A stretch of DNA of 36,746 nucleotides from Bacteroides sp. (GCA_017630035.1 JAGBWA010000046.1:1-36746); one strand, 5' to 3'. Counted from the stretch's first letter, positions 13,767 through 22,958 are shown. Notes: generated from the letters alone by a model not told the origin. Made by a program: numbers and translations.

Positions 13767-14612
13767 CTATTCTTTATATTTTATATTATCAATCAAGCGC
13801 ACCTCGCCACAAAATACGGTGATGCAACCAACGGCATAAGTGGTTTCATCCCAAGTAGCAATGGGTTGCAAGGTGTTGCCATCGACCAATTGGAAGTATT
13901 CCAACTCCAAGCCTGGGGCTGCTGCAATGGCATCTTCGACAAACTGTTTTGTCTCGGCAACCGTATGTTCGGCTGCAAAGGTACGACTTTCGAACAATGT
14001 CTGCGAAATTTTTAGCGCATTTTTACGTTCTTCGTACGAAAGTCGTGTATTTCGGCTGCTCATAGCCAAGCCATCGGGCTCGCGAACAATGGGACAACCT
14101 ACGATTTCGAGGGAATAGTTCTCTTGACGAACCATCTCGCGGATAATAGCAAGTTGCTGGAAATCCTTCTCGCCAAAATAGGCACGATGGGGCAATACGG
14201 CATCGAAAAGTTTGGTTACAATTTGGCATACACCATTGAAATGACCGGGGCGGAAAGCACCTTCCATCACGGTATCCAAGGGGGCATAACTGAATTGACG
14301 AGTATCGGGTTCCGGATACATCTCGGCCACGGACGGAACGAATGCGAAGCTTGCGCCACATTCTTCGAGCAGAAGACAATCTTCCTTCAGCGTACGAGGA
14401 TATTTTTCTAAATCGTTCTTATCATTAAATTGGGTGGGATTTACAAAGATGCTTACGACAGTTACATCGTTTTGGGCTACACTACGTTTTACCAACGAAG
14501 CATGACCTGCATGGAGGGCACCCATTGTGGGCACTAAGCCAACCATTTTGCCTTGTGCTTTCAGTACAGAAAGCTCGCTTTGCAAATCGTTAATGGTATG
14601 TACAATCTTCAT
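13767..14612 (-). CDS. panC: Pantothenate synthetase
   Basis: PanC joins pantoate and beta-alanine with ATP hydrolysis to AMP. The ATG at 14610-14612 gives a 281-residue protein starting MKIVHTIND, the family's usual length; the open frame extends 31 codons upstream, but that part is hydrophobic and non-homologous. Motifs seen are [14 protein letters not shown] (the HIGH-like site, His34 and His37), [16 protein letters not shown] and MSSRNTRLS. It is the first gene of panC-panD and divergent from the glycogen-synthase-like gene across a gap of about 250 bases. Confidence 0.96.
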   Translation of the reverse strand: MKIVHTINDLQSELSVLKAQGKMVGLVPTMGALHAGHASLVKRSVAQNDVTVVSIFVNPTQFNDKNDLEKYPRTLKEDCLLLEECGASFAFVPSVAEMYPEPDTRQFSYAPLDTVMEGAFRPGHFNGVCQIVTKLFDAVLPHRAYFGEKDFQQLAIIREMVRQENYSLEIVGCPIVREPDGLAMSSRNTRLSYEERKNALKISQTLFESRTFAAEHTVAETKQFVEDAIAAAPGLELEYFQLVDGNTLQPIATWDETTYAVGCITVFCGEVRLIDNIKYKE

Positions 14613-14712
14613 TTTGTTAATGTTATAGCGAATAGTGTTCGTAAAAACGTTGCAAAATAAACCAATATTCTTCACATAAAGAAGAAATATCCTAAAATTA
14701 TGCAAAACTTTA

Positions 14713-14737
14713 TTTTTGGCGCTCGCTTAGCCAAAAA
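14713..14737. promoter_or_regulatory. Inverted repeat in the panC upstream region
   Basis: An 8-base perfect inverted repeat, TTTTTGGC (14713-14720) and GCCAAAAA (14730-14737), with a 9-base spacer lies between panC and the divergent gene. It resembles an operator site; no regulator can be assigned. Confidence 0.35.
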
Positions 14738-14795
14738 CTATCAGCACTGATTATCAACACTTTAACAAAAGATAAGGAATTATAAGCGGAGAGAA

Positions 14796-14829
14796 TTTGC
14801 TTAAATGCGCGATTTTTTTTATATCTTTG
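14796..14829 (+). promoter_or_regulatory. Promoter of the glycogen-synthase-like gene
   Basis: A perfect TATCTTTG -7 element at 14822-14829 and TTTG at 14796-14799 (22-base spacing, slightly long). The start codon is 31 bases downstream. Confidence 0.6.
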
Positions 14830-14860
14830 CAAAATAATTTGAGATATATCGTATTTATTT

Positions 14861-15700
14861 ATGACAAAGGCAAACAAAGTTTTATTCATTACTCAAGAGA
14901 TTACACCTTATGTTCCTGAAACAGAAATGTCACTGACAGGTCGTAATTTGCCTCAAGCTATCCAAGAAAAAGGCAAGGAAATACGTACATTCATGCCTAA
15001 ATGGGGTAACATTAACGAACGACGTAATCAGCTACACGAAGTAATCAGACTATCGGGTATGAATTTGATTATTGATGACACAGACCACCCACTAATTATC
15101 AAGGTTGCCTCTATTCAATCGGCAAGAATGCAAGTCTATTTCATCGACAACGATGATTTTTTCCAAAACAGACTGCAAATTGTTGATGAGCAAGGAAACG
15201 AATATGAGGACAACGGAGAGAGAGCTATTTTCTACTCGAGAGGGGTATTGGAAACTGTAAAGAAATTGCGTTGGTGCCCCGACGTGATTCATTGCCACGG
15301 TTGGATGACAGCATTGGCTCCGCTATACATTAAGAAGGCATACAAAGACGAGCCTTCGTTTAGAGAGGCTAAGGTAGTGATTTCGTTGTATGATGACGAA
15401 TTCAAGCAACCTTTGCAAGAAGATTTCGCCAGCAAATTGATGCTGAAAGGCATTGCAAAGAAAGATCTTGTTTCGTTGAAGAAAGAGATAGACTATGTAG
15501 CTCTCAGCAAATTGGCTATTGAGCAAGCAGATGGTGTGATTCTACAAAGCCCAAACATCAATCAAGAGTTGGTAGAGTATGCCAAGAGCCTTGGAAAGCC
15601 CGTTCTTGAATACCAAGCACCAGAAGCGTATGCTGATGCATGCAACAACTTCTATGACATGGTAATGGAAAGCAGCAATAGCGAGGAAACAAACGAATGA
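14861..15700 (+). CDS. Glycogen/starch synthase N-domain-like protein (single Rossmann domain)
   Basis: The 279-residue protein matches only the N-terminal half of GT5 glycogen/starch synthases: VLFITQEITPYVPETEMSL at the start, DNGERAIFYSRGVLET and PDVIHCHGWMTALAPLYIK in the middle. GT5 enzymes are about 450-550 residues with a second domain that binds ADP-glucose; that domain is absent. The N-terminal lysine/glycine loop (KTGGLADV in typical enzymes) is replaced by PETEMSLTGRNLP. It is therefore unlikely to synthesise glycogen itself and may bind glucan or act as a partner. The next gene, a DUF4270 lipoprotein, starts 45 bases later with no terminator between, so they are probably one operon. 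This short form looks like a Bacteroidales family, not a fresh truncation, because the end is clean and no remnant of the second domain follows. Confidence 0.8.
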   Translation: MTKANKVLFITQEITPYVPETEMSLTGRNLPQAIQEKGKEIRTFMPKWGNINERRNQLHEVIRLSGMNLIIDDTDHPLIIKVASIQSARMQVYFIDNDDFFQNRLQIVDEQGNEYEDNGERAIFYSRGVLETVKKLRWCPDVIHCHGWMTALAPLYIKKAYKDEPSFREAKVVISLYDDEFKQPLQEDFASKLMLKGIAKKDLVSLKKEIDYVALSKLAIEQADGVILQSPNINQELVEYAKSLGKPVLEYQAPEAYADACNNFYDMVMESSNSEETNE

Positions 15701-15745
15701 ATTATACACGACAACAACACGTAATTTAATTCAAAAGAAAGCAAA

Positions 15746-17272
15746 ATGAAGAACGTTAAATATTTAGGAACGCTTATTTGTGCACTCCTAATGATTGTAG
15801 GATGCGATGACAATACCGGCTCACTCGGTATGGATATGCTTCCTAACACTGATTTAATGAACACTCAAACAAAAATCTACAACATCAGCACCCGCTCGAT
15901 GGCGGTAGATTCTGTTTACGCCAAGACAAGTACAGGATATGTAGGTAAATTTACCGACCCTGAGTTCGGTTTTTACGAAGCAAGTTTCTTGACGGAATTA
16001 AATTGTACTGACAACTTCAAGTTTCCCGAAGTGTACAAGTATGACCCTATCAAGCAACGAGGAAGCGGTAGCATGGCTGGCGACTCTATCGTAAAAGCTG
16101 AATTGGTGGTGTACTACAAACAATGGTTTGGCGACTCATTAAACACATGCCAAATGAGCGTATACGAACTAGACAAGCGATTGGAGAAGAACAGATACAC
16201 TAACATCGACCCGGAAAAGTATTACGACAAGAACAACAAAGAATCGTTGATTGGACGCACTGCCTTTACCGCATACGACCTCTCGGTGCCCGACTCTGTT
16301 CGCTATGCCAAAGATAGTTATGGTGAATATACATACTATCCAAACGTTTCATTCCCATTGAGCAAGGAATATGCCAACAGCATTTTGAAGCTGAATCGTG
16401 AGCATCCCGAATTATTTAAAGATGCCGATACATTTATCGAAAACGTATTCAAGGGCGTACACGTAAAGAACGAAATGGGCGATGGTACCATCCTCTATAT
16501 CGACCGTGTGGATATGCGCATGATGTTGTGTCAGCACTACACCGACTCGTTGGGTGTGAAGCTATCTACTGTTAGCGGTAGAGACTCTTTGGCTTATAGC
16601 TACTATACTGTATTCTCATCGACTAAGGAAGTTATTCAGGCCAACCACTTCTACAACAGCGAATTGATAGCCCAACGTGCTGCAGAAGAGGAACACACCT
16701 ACATCAAATCGCCAGCAGGCATCTTTACTGAAGCTACCCTTCCCTACGATGTTATCCACAACGATTTGATAGGCGACACGCTGAATGTAGTAAAGTTGAC
16801 ATTCACCAACTATAACCAAGAGAGCAACTATAAGTATAGCATGAATGCACCTGGCACTGTGTTGCTGATTCGTAAGGGTGATATAAAGAAATTCTTCGAG
16901 AACAACGAGCTGACCAACAACATTACTTCGTATGCTGCCGTACACAATGCCGTATCGACAAACACATACACTTTCCCCAACATTGCACGATTGGTAACTA
17001 CTTGCATCACAGAGAAGGAATCGGCCAAGAAGAAAGCCGCTGCTCAAGCAGGGTTCAACGAATCTGCATGGGAAGCTGAATGGATTGCCAACAACCCCGA
17101 TTGGGACAAGGTGTTACTGATTCCTGTGGTTATGGTGTATGAACAAACCGGAGGTTATAGCACAACACTCACCAGCATCCAAAACGATTTGAAACCTGCT
17201 TACGCCAAGCTAAGAGGTGGAGCAAAGGGGGATGCGTTGCAGATAGAGGTAACCTACACCAGTTTTGACTAA
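15746..17272 (+). CDS. DUF4270 domain-containing lipoprotein
   Basis: This 508-residue protein starts with a lipoprotein signal (LLMIVGC, Cys20) followed by CDDNTGSLGMDMLP, the usual DUF4270 beginning. The rest has the family's long mixed beta-sheet layout with repeated TxxYVGKFTDPEFG and DSIVKAELVVYY segments. DUF4270 has no established function; it is probably exported to the outer membrane or periplasm. It follows the glycogen-synthase N-domain gene closely and ends in a strong terminator. An Ala/Lys-rich stretch near residues 423-440 (ESAKKKAAAQAG) looks like an inserted helix. Membership of DUF4270 is by sequence pattern. Confidence 0.8.
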   Translation: MKNVKYLGTLICALLMIVGCDDNTGSLGMDMLPNTDLMNTQTKIYNISTRSMAVDSVYAKTSTGYVGKFTDPEFGFYEASFLTELNCTDNFKFPEVYKYDPIKQRGSGSMAGDSIVKAELVVYYKQWFGDSLNTCQMSVYELDKRLEKNRYTNIDPEKYYDKNNKESLIGRTAFTAYDLSVPDSVRYAKDSYGEYTYYPNVSFPLSKEYANSILKLNREHPELFKDADTFIENVFKGVHVKNEMGDGTILYIDRVDMRMMLCQHYTDSLGVKLSTVSGRDSLAYSYYTVFSSTKEVIQANHFYNSELIAQRAAEEEHTYIKSPAGIFTEATLPYDVIHNDLIGDTLNVVKLTFTNYNQESNYKYSMNAPGTVLLIRKGDIKKFFENNELTNNITSYAAVHNAVSTNTYTFPNIARLVTTCITEKESAKKKAAAQAGFNESAWEAEWIANNPDWDKVLLIPVVMVYEQTGGYSTTLTSIQNDLKPAYAKLRGGAKGDALQIEVTYTSFD

Positions 17273-17298
17273 TCAACACATCAATAGATAATGATTTT

Positions 17299-17332
17299 AC
17301 ACCCTCTTCCTCATGGACAAGAGGGTGTTTTT
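17299..17332 (+). terminator. Intrinsic terminator after the DUF4270 gene
   Basis: A perfect 10-base stem (17299-17308 with 17319-17328) and a 10-base loop are followed by T17328-T17332. Confidence 0.92.
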
Positions 17333-17356
17333 ATTAAATAGCAAATTAAGCAAACA

Positions 17357-18256
17357 ATGAACAAGCAATCTATAATTGGGCATCTATCATGCTTTATTGC
17401 ATATGCTATTTTCGGATTTAATATTATTGTATGCAAAGACCTCACTAATGGTCAATTGATATCTCCATTAACTATTTTCTGCCTTAGATCAATTGGTGCA
17501 GGAGGGTTGTTTTGGTTCATTTCAATGTTCCTACCCAAAGAGAAGGTTGAGCATAAAGATTATATAAAAATATTTGCAGCATCGATGCTGGGATTCTTTA
17601 TTTGCCAACTTACATTCCTGATAGGCATAGCTCACATCACCCCAATGGATTGCTCTATACTCACTTCAATGTCGCCAATATACACTATGGCAATAGCAGC
17701 AATCGTATTGAAAGAGCCAATTACCTTACAAAAGGCGGTGGGTGTTGCTATAAGCTTTGCTGGTATCATTTATTTAATTGTAAGCAAAGTTTCAACCGAC
17801 GGTACAGTTGAAACCACTTCGTTTGGGATAGTCATGCTCATTCTCAATACATTGAGTTTCTCTATGTACCTTGGAATATTCAAACCGCTTATTGGCAAAT
17901 ATTCGGTGGTGACGTTCATGAAATGGATTTTTCTATTTGCCTTTGCAGTGTCTATACCTTTTTCTATAAAAGAGATTGTAAACCTTAATTGGACTACAAT
18001 ACCAACTGCTCAGCTATCCGAGTTGGCATACCTCATCCTATTTGCTACTTTTATAACCTATTTTCTTATACCCATTGGCCAGAAACGCATCAGACCCACT
18101 CTTGTAAGTATGTACAGCTACGTTCAGCCTATCATTGCAATTGCAATCAGCATTTGCATTGGTATGGAAATGTTAACATGGCAAAAAGTTGTTGCTGCAG
18201 TAATGGTATTTGGTGGGGTTATCATCGTAAGCTATAGCAAAAGTAGAGCAAAATAG
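17357..18256 (+). CDS. EamA (DMT) family transporter
   Basis: This is a 299-residue inner-membrane protein with about ten transmembrane helices arranged as two EamA repeats (about 9-140 and 155-293). It has typical DMT features: an early AYAIFGFNIIVCKDL helix, ILTSMSPIYTMAIAAIVLKEPIT at the end of the first repeat, and VSMYSYVQPIIAIAIS in the second. It should move a small metabolite or amino acid; the substrate cannot be told. It sits 24 bases after the previous terminator and converges with the glycogen operon over a shared hairpin. It is distinct from the second EamA protein at 25232. Confidence 0.88.
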   Translation: MNKQSIIGHLSCFIAYAIFGFNIIVCKDLTNGQLISPLTIFCLRSIGAGGLFWFISMFLPKEKVEHKDYIKIFAASMLGFFICQLTFLIGIAHITPMDCSILTSMSPIYTMAIAAIVLKEPITLQKAVGVAISFAGIIYLIVSKVSTDGTVETTSFGIVMLILNTLSFSMYLGIFKPLIGKYSVVTFMKWIFLFAFAVSIPFSIKEIVNLNWTTIPTAQLSELAYLILFATFITYFLIPIGQKRIRPTLVSMYSYVQPIIAIAISICIGMEMLTWQKVVAAVMVFGGVIIVSYSKSRAK

Positions 18257-18279
18257 CATAAGATTGATAGACACAAAAA

Positions 18280-18309
18280 AAGAGAGGATGACCACGGTCA
18301 TCCTCTCTT
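18280..18309. terminator. Terminator shared by the EamA gene and the glycogen operon
   Basis: A perfect 13-base stem (18280-18292 with 18297-18309) with a CACG loop. The minus strand has a T-tract after the hairpin (A-run 18275-18281), so it mainly ends the glycogen operon. Confidence 0.88.
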
Positions 18310-18330
18310 CTTATTTATAAAAGTATTCTA

Positions 18331-19719
18331 TTACTTTTCTTTCTTTGCAGTAGCTTTCTTTGCTTTAGGTGCACACTTCTTAGCTTTAGGAGCAGCAGGT
18401 TCAGCTTCTGCAACTTTTGCAGGCTTTTCCTTTGCAAGTTTAGCTTGCGCCTTTTGCAATTGCTTTTGCAATGCTTCAATTTCATCACCTTGGTTCTTGA
18501 TGGTTGTAATCAAAGCATTCAACTCTTCGTTTTCAATTTCTACAGGATAGAGTGAATCTACGCGTTTGATGAAGTCGCCCAAGATGTTCATATAATTGGT
18601 AAACGCATCGTATGGAGAGTCGTAAATGCCACGATAGAACGAAACAGCCGAGTTCTTGGTTGTCATGAAGCGGAAGTTATTACTTGCTTGTAGGTAATCC
18701 CAGTCTTGCTTAATACGACTATCTGTACAGATGTGTACACGTTCGGCAACACTATACAATTTTTCGAATGCCTCGCGTTGCATTACATTACCTAACCAGC
18801 AGCTTGTATCGCGTTCTTCATCAACCCATGACATTGGATAAGGAACGTCGAGTTGAGAAACCGACTTCAACTTAGTAGCCACTTCGGTAGGAGTAGAGAA
18901 GGTGATGCCCTTAGCTTGAGCACAAGCAGGCAATGCCTTCAAGAACTCAAGGATATTCGATGACAATGGTTGGAAAACGCCTAATGCACACAACTCCATG
19001 AAGATGTTGATAACTTGTTCTTCTTGTGGCAACTCGTCAATCCAATTGATGTATTTATCGGCAAACAATGGATATTCGCTCCATTCTGAGTTAGAGAAGC
19101 GCAAGCTAATATCATCAGAAAGTTTATAGTCGCGCAACAGCAACTTCAATTTTGGATTTTGGTTGCAATGATACAAATAGTGAGGGCTCTTCCAACCCAA
19201 TACATGCTTAGCACCTTCGGTCAACATTCCTTTGAAACCCATGCTTGCAACCATCGCACCGATTTCGTCTGAATAGATTAAGCTTGAGTTGCGGAACACC
19301 TTCGGTTCTTTACCAAAGAGTTGCTTCATCTTGGCACATTGCTTCATAACATCGGCCTTGAAGCATTCTTCGTTAGCCAAAGAAGAAAGACCGTGTGAGT
19401 AAGGCTCGGCCAAGAATTCGCAACAACCGGTATTGTTCAATTCGTGAAGTAATTCAATAACTGCTGGTGCATAAATTTCTAATTGTTCAAGGGCTACACC
19501 AGAAATAGAGAAGGCTACTTTGAATTTACCATTTGAGGTTTTCACCATCTCGTTCAAAGCAGTCAAAGCTGGTATGTATGAGCGTTCAGCAACATCGGTA
19601 ATACTTGTTTCATTGGCATAATCGTCGTAGTAATAGTGATTTGTACCAATGTCGAAGAAACGATAACGTTTCAGATGAATAATCTGATGTATTTCAAAAT
19701 AAAGACAGATTGTTCTCAT
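18331..19719 (-). CDS. GH57 alpha-amylase-like protein with altered catalytic motif
   Basis: The 462-residue protein belongs to GH57, with an N-terminal FEIHQIIHLKRYRFFDIG (HQ-type motif 1). The region carrying the nucleophile Glu appears intact as CCEFLAEPYSHGLSS. The proton-donor motif, FMDYETFGEHQ in standard members, reads FMELCALGVFQ here, so Asp is Glu and the next conserved Glu is Cys. Inactive or altered 'amylase-like' GH57 homologues are known from Bacteroides and Prevotella. The last 60 residues form a coiled coil (about 400-425) and a Lys/Ala/Pro-rich tail (repeated PKAKK and ATAKK). It is the third gene of the glycogen operon, 17 bases after the GT4 gene, and may bind or remodel glycogen. 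No signal peptide is seen, so it is cytoplasmic. Confidence 0.88.
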   Translation of the reverse strand: MRTICLYFEIHQIIHLKRYRFFDIGTNHYYYDDYANETSITDVAERSYIPALTALNEMVKTSNGKFKVAFSISGVALEQLEIYAPAVIELLHELNNTGCCEFLAEPYSHGLSSLANEECFKADVMKQCAKMKQLFGKEPKVFRNSSLIYSDEIGAMVASMGFKGMLTEGAKHVLGWKSPHYLYHCNQNPKLKLLLRDYKLSDDISLRFSNSEWSEYPLFADKYINWIDELPQEEQVINIFMELCALGVFQPLSSNILEFLKALPACAQAKGITFSTPTEVATKLKSVSQLDVPYPMSWVDEERDTSCWLGNVMQREAFEKLYSVAERVHICTDSRIKQDWDYLQASNNFRFMTTKNSAVSFYRGIYDSPYDAFTNYMNILGDFIKRVDSLYPVEIENEELNALITTIKNQGDEIEALQKQLQKAQAKLAKEKPAKVAEAEPAAPKAKKCAPKAKKATAKKEK

Positions 19720-19736
19720 ATCTAATTATTGTTTAA

Positions 19737-21002
19737 TTATTTATAGTTCTTTAAAACATCCTCGTATAGCGCACGGATACGGAGGCCTACTTTTTCCCAA
19801 GTGATTTCATCAACCTCTTTCAAGCCTTCGTCTTGCAAGTACTTGAAGAGTGAAGGATTGGTACAAATAGAGTAGATAGCATCGGCCATTGCGTGAATAT
19901 CCCAATAGTCGGTCTTAATCACCTTATCCAAGATTTCGCCACAACCCGATTGCTTTGAAATGATGGAAGGCGTTCCACATTGCATAGCTTCCAATGGAGC
20001 AATACCGAATGGCTCGGAAACAGATGGCATAACAAAGACATCACTATTCTTATACACTTCGTACACCTGCTTACCCTTCATAAAGCCAGGGAAATGGAAA
20101 CGATCGGCAATACCACGTTCGGCCACTAGATTGATCATTGCATCCATCATATCGCCCGATCCTGCCATAACGAAGCGAATATTACGTGTACGCTTCAATA
20201 CCATAGCAGCGGCTTCGACAAAGTATTCTGGGCCCTTTTGCATGGTGATACGTCCCAAGAAAGTAACCACCTTCTCTTTGGAATGGTCGGGACGAGGGAT
20301 TTCTTGATACTCTTGTGGCAATGGATATACCGCATTGTGCATAGCAAACACCTTGCTAGGATGTTGATGATACTCGTTGATTACGGTTTGGCGAGTCAAC
20401 TCAGATACACACATGATGCAATCGGCGTGATCCATACCATTCTTCTCGACTGAATAAACCGTAGGATTCACCTTTCCGCGTGAGCGGTCGAAGTCGGTTG
20501 CATGCACATGGATGCAAAGAGGCTTACCACTCACCATCTTAGCATGCACACCAGCAGGGAAAGTCAGCCAGTCGTGTGCATGGATGATGTCAAATTCTTG
20601 TTGGCGTGCCACCTGACCTGCTATAATTGAGAAGTTATTGATTTCTTCGTGCAAGTTCTTAGGATAGCCACCGGCAAACTCCATACAACCCAAATCGTTG
20701 ACATTCATGTACGAGAAGTCGGCATAGATATGATCGCGGAGGGCATAGTATTGTTCGGGCGTCATACCATTGGATAAGCGCGACTTCAAGTAGTCGTAAT
20801 CCACGTTGCGCCAAACAATGGGCACCTGATTCATTCCGATGATGTTCAAGAAATTTTCTTCTTCGCCACAAGGTTTGGGCAAACAGAATGTAGTTTCCAC
20901 ATCGCCTTGCAAGCTGAGCCCCTTTGTTATACCATAAGAAGCTACGGCAAGACCACCATAAATTTTGGGAGGAAATTCCCATCCAAACATTAATACTTTC
21001 AT
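19737..21002 (-). CDS. GT4 glycosyltransferase, probable glycogen synthase
   Basis: The 421-residue GT-B glycosyltransferase starts MKVLMFGWEFPPKIYGGLAVAS, a synthase-like N-terminal loop, and has the HAHDWLT motif (about 160). The C-terminal donor-binding domain contains FLGRITMQKGPEYFVEAA and the EPFGIAPLEAMQCG (E-x7-E) motif. The family is close to the GT4/GT5 alpha-glucan synthases. Its position between a debranching enzyme and a GH57 protein argues for glycogen elongation using a nucleotide-glucose donor. The start is preceded by a strong Shine-Dalgarno-like AGGAGG (minus strand, 21016-21011) 8 bases upstream, which is uncommon in Bacteroidota. The gene starts 15 bases after the GH133 stop. 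Confidence 0.88.
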   Translation of the reverse strand: MKVLMFGWEFPPKIYGGLAVASYGITKGLSLQGDVETTFCLPKPCGEEENFLNIIGMNQVPIVWRNVDYDYLKSRLSNGMTPEQYYALRDHIYADFSYMNVNDLGCMEFAGGYPKNLHEEINNFSIIAGQVARQQEFDIIHAHDWLTFPAGVHAKMVSGKPLCIHVHATDFDRSRGKVNPTVYSVEKNGMDHADCIMCVSELTRQTVINEYHQHPSKVFAMHNAVYPLPQEYQEIPRPDHSKEKVVTFLGRITMQKGPEYFVEAAAMVLKRTRNIRFVMAGSGDMMDAMINLVAERGIADRFHFPGFMKGKQVYEVYKNSDVFVMPSVSEPFGIAPLEAMQCGTPSIISKQSGCGEILDKVIKTDYWDIHAMADAIYSICTNPSLFKYLQDEGLKEVDEITWEKVGLRIRALYEDVLKNYK

Positions 21003-21017
21003 ACTATATTCCTCCTC

Positions 21018-22958
21018 TTATTGATTGTACTTTGATAACAACTTCAATATTCGCAAGATTTCTGCAACGTTCATGGCAAACGAAACGGCACCACGTCCCT
21101 TAAACGGAGGATTACCATCGAATAGTTCAGGAATAGAGCCTACACAATGGCTGGTCATTTCTTCTTCAAAGCCAATCAAATAACGATTAACCAACGAGAT
21201 ACCACTCATCTTATAAATACGCAGATATGCTTCCATATAGAATCCCATCAACCAAGGCCATGCAGTACCTTGATGATATGCATAGTCGCGTTGAACTTGT
21301 GGGCCTACATAGTTTGGATTGTATCCACCGCTCTTTGGACTTAACGAGCGCAAGCCTTTTGGAGTGAGCAACTCTTTGGTTACAATATCCAAGACTTGTT
21401 TCTTTTGTCCACGATCCAATGGAGAATAGTCGAATGCAACCGTAAAGATCATATTCGGACGAACGCTCCAATCCATCATATAGCCATCTACATAATCGAA
21501 TAGGTAACCATATTCGTTACGGAATACTTCAACAAACGATTTACCAGTTAGTTCGGCTTGTGTATCCAATTCGTCGGCAAAAATCACATTGCCAGCTTCG
21601 CGGAATAAGTCGGCAGTAAAGCGAAGTGCATTGTACCACAAGGCATTTACTTCAACCACATAGCCTGTGCGAGGTATCACTGGACGACCATTAGCAGTAG
21701 AGTTCATCCAAGTAACGGCTTTATTTACACCGTTGGTATAGAGCAAGCCATTTTCGTGCAAGAAGAGGTTATCGTGCTTGCGGTCGAGAATATAGTTCAT
21801 GATGTCTTGTATCAATGTACCATATTTCTTACGGCATTGCTCGCGTGAAGTTTCCTTAGCATATTGTTGCAATGTCCATATAGCCCACAACAATACGTCG
21901 GGATGTTCCATTTCGTATACCTTACAAGAGGAAGGACGTTCGTTTATGAAATCGCGAATAGCTTTTTCGGCCGTTTTCATAACATCTTCGAATTCATCGA
22001 ATTCATTTACCGCCAATGTCAAACCTGGCAATGCAATGAACAAGTCGCGTGCACGACACTTAAACCAAGGATAGCCGGCTAAGATGTAATGCTCGTCGTC
22101 TTGCTTGTTATGGAATTGGTGAGCCGAGTTTTTCAAGCAATTGAAGAAACTGCTACGAGGTACACGATCCTCAACTTCGGCTTCGAAGAGTTGCTTTAAG
22201 CGACGAGGAGAAACCTCTGAAATACCAGCAGAGAAGACAATGCTTTCGCCTTTCTTGATCGGTACTTCAAAATAGCCAGGAACATACAAATCTTCATTGA
22301 AATCGTATCCACGTTCTTGTTCCTTAGGATATTCAATACCACGATACCAATCGGGTTGATAGTGGAACTCACATTTCTTGTTCAATTGCATGAACAATTC
22401 AGGATAACCAGGATACATGCATGTTTTAATACCATTCTCAATCACTTGATAATCGCGATTGGCTTGTGCATTTTCATGTGTGTACTCTCTTACACTTCTG
22501 AAAGCCAAGAATGGGCGGAAACGAAGTGTTGTTGCAGAGTGTGCATCGACCAAGGTATAACGAATCAAAATGCGGTTTTCATGGTGTACAAAAATCTTCT
22601 CTTTACGCAGAATTACGCCACCCACACGATAGAGTGTAGCAGGGATTTTTTCGCAATCAAACTCGCGGATATACTTATGTCCATTAGGACTATAGTTATT
22701 ACCTTGATATTTGTGCAACCCTAAGTTAAACTCTGCGCCATGTTGAATAACAGTTTCATCTAAAGAAGATAATAACACATGATTTTCATCGTCCAAATTG
22801 GGGATAGGAATCACCAACAAGCCATGATACTTTCGTGTGTTACAGTCCACAACTGTTGTACAATGATAGGCACCCGATTGATTAGTTCTAAGAATCTCCC
22901 TTGGTAAAGATTCCTCAAGATTAATCATCAAGGTCTTGTCAAATCGTAAATAGCTCAT
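21018..22958 (-). CDS. Glycogen debranching enzyme (amylo-alpha-1,6-glucosidase, GH133)
   Basis: This is a 646-residue cytoplasmic enzyme. The N-terminal domain (about 1-250) is the glycogen debranching N-domain, with FLAFRSVREYTHEN. The (alpha/alpha)6 catalytic domain follows (about 270-640), with AGYPWFKCRARDLFIALPGL, RTGYVVEVNALWYNAL and YAYHQGTAWPWLMGFY. It should cleave alpha-1,6 branches of glycogen. In many relatives the first motif reads DWGRD; here it is KCRARD, so the terminal Arg-Asp is kept but the first Asp is not. It is the first gene of the glycogen operon GH133-GT4-GH57, which has a promoter at about 23026-23055. Confidence 0.9.
   Translation of the reverse strand: MSYLRFDKTLMINLEESLPREILRTNQSGAYHCTTVVDCNTRKYHGLLVIPIPNLDDENHVLLSSLDETVIQHGAEFNLGLHKYQGNNYSPNGHKYIREFDCEKIPATLYRVGGVILRKEKIFVHHENRILIRYTLVDAHSATTLRFRPFLAFRSVREYTHENAQANRDYQVIENGIKTCMYPGYPELFMQLNKKCEFHYQPDWYRGIEYPKEQERGYDFNEDLYVPGYFEVPIKKGESIVFSAGISEVSPRRLKQLFEAEVEDRVPRSSFFNCLKNSAHQFHNKQDDEHYILAGYPWFKCRARDLFIALPGLTLAVNEFDEFEDVMKTAEKAIRDFINERPSSCKVYEMEHPDVLLWAIWTLQQYAKETSREQCRKKYGTLIQDIMNYILDRKHDNLFLHENGLLYTNGVNKAVTWMNSTANGRPVIPRTGYVVEVNALWYNALRFTADLFREAGNVIFADELDTQAELTGKSFVEVFRNEYGYLFDYVDGYMMDWSVRPNMIFTVAFDYSPLDRGQKKQVLDIVTKELLTPKGLRSLSPKSGGYNPNYVGPQVQRDYAYHQGTAWPWLMGFYMEAYLRIYKMSGISLVNRYLIGFEEEMTSHCVGSIPELFDGNPPFKGRGAVSFAMNVAEILRILKLLSKYNQ

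Noticed and set aside
14748..14760. Possible DnaA box (TTATCAACA) in the panC upstream region
   Set aside because: A single imperfect match, with no cluster of boxes and no replication genes nearby.
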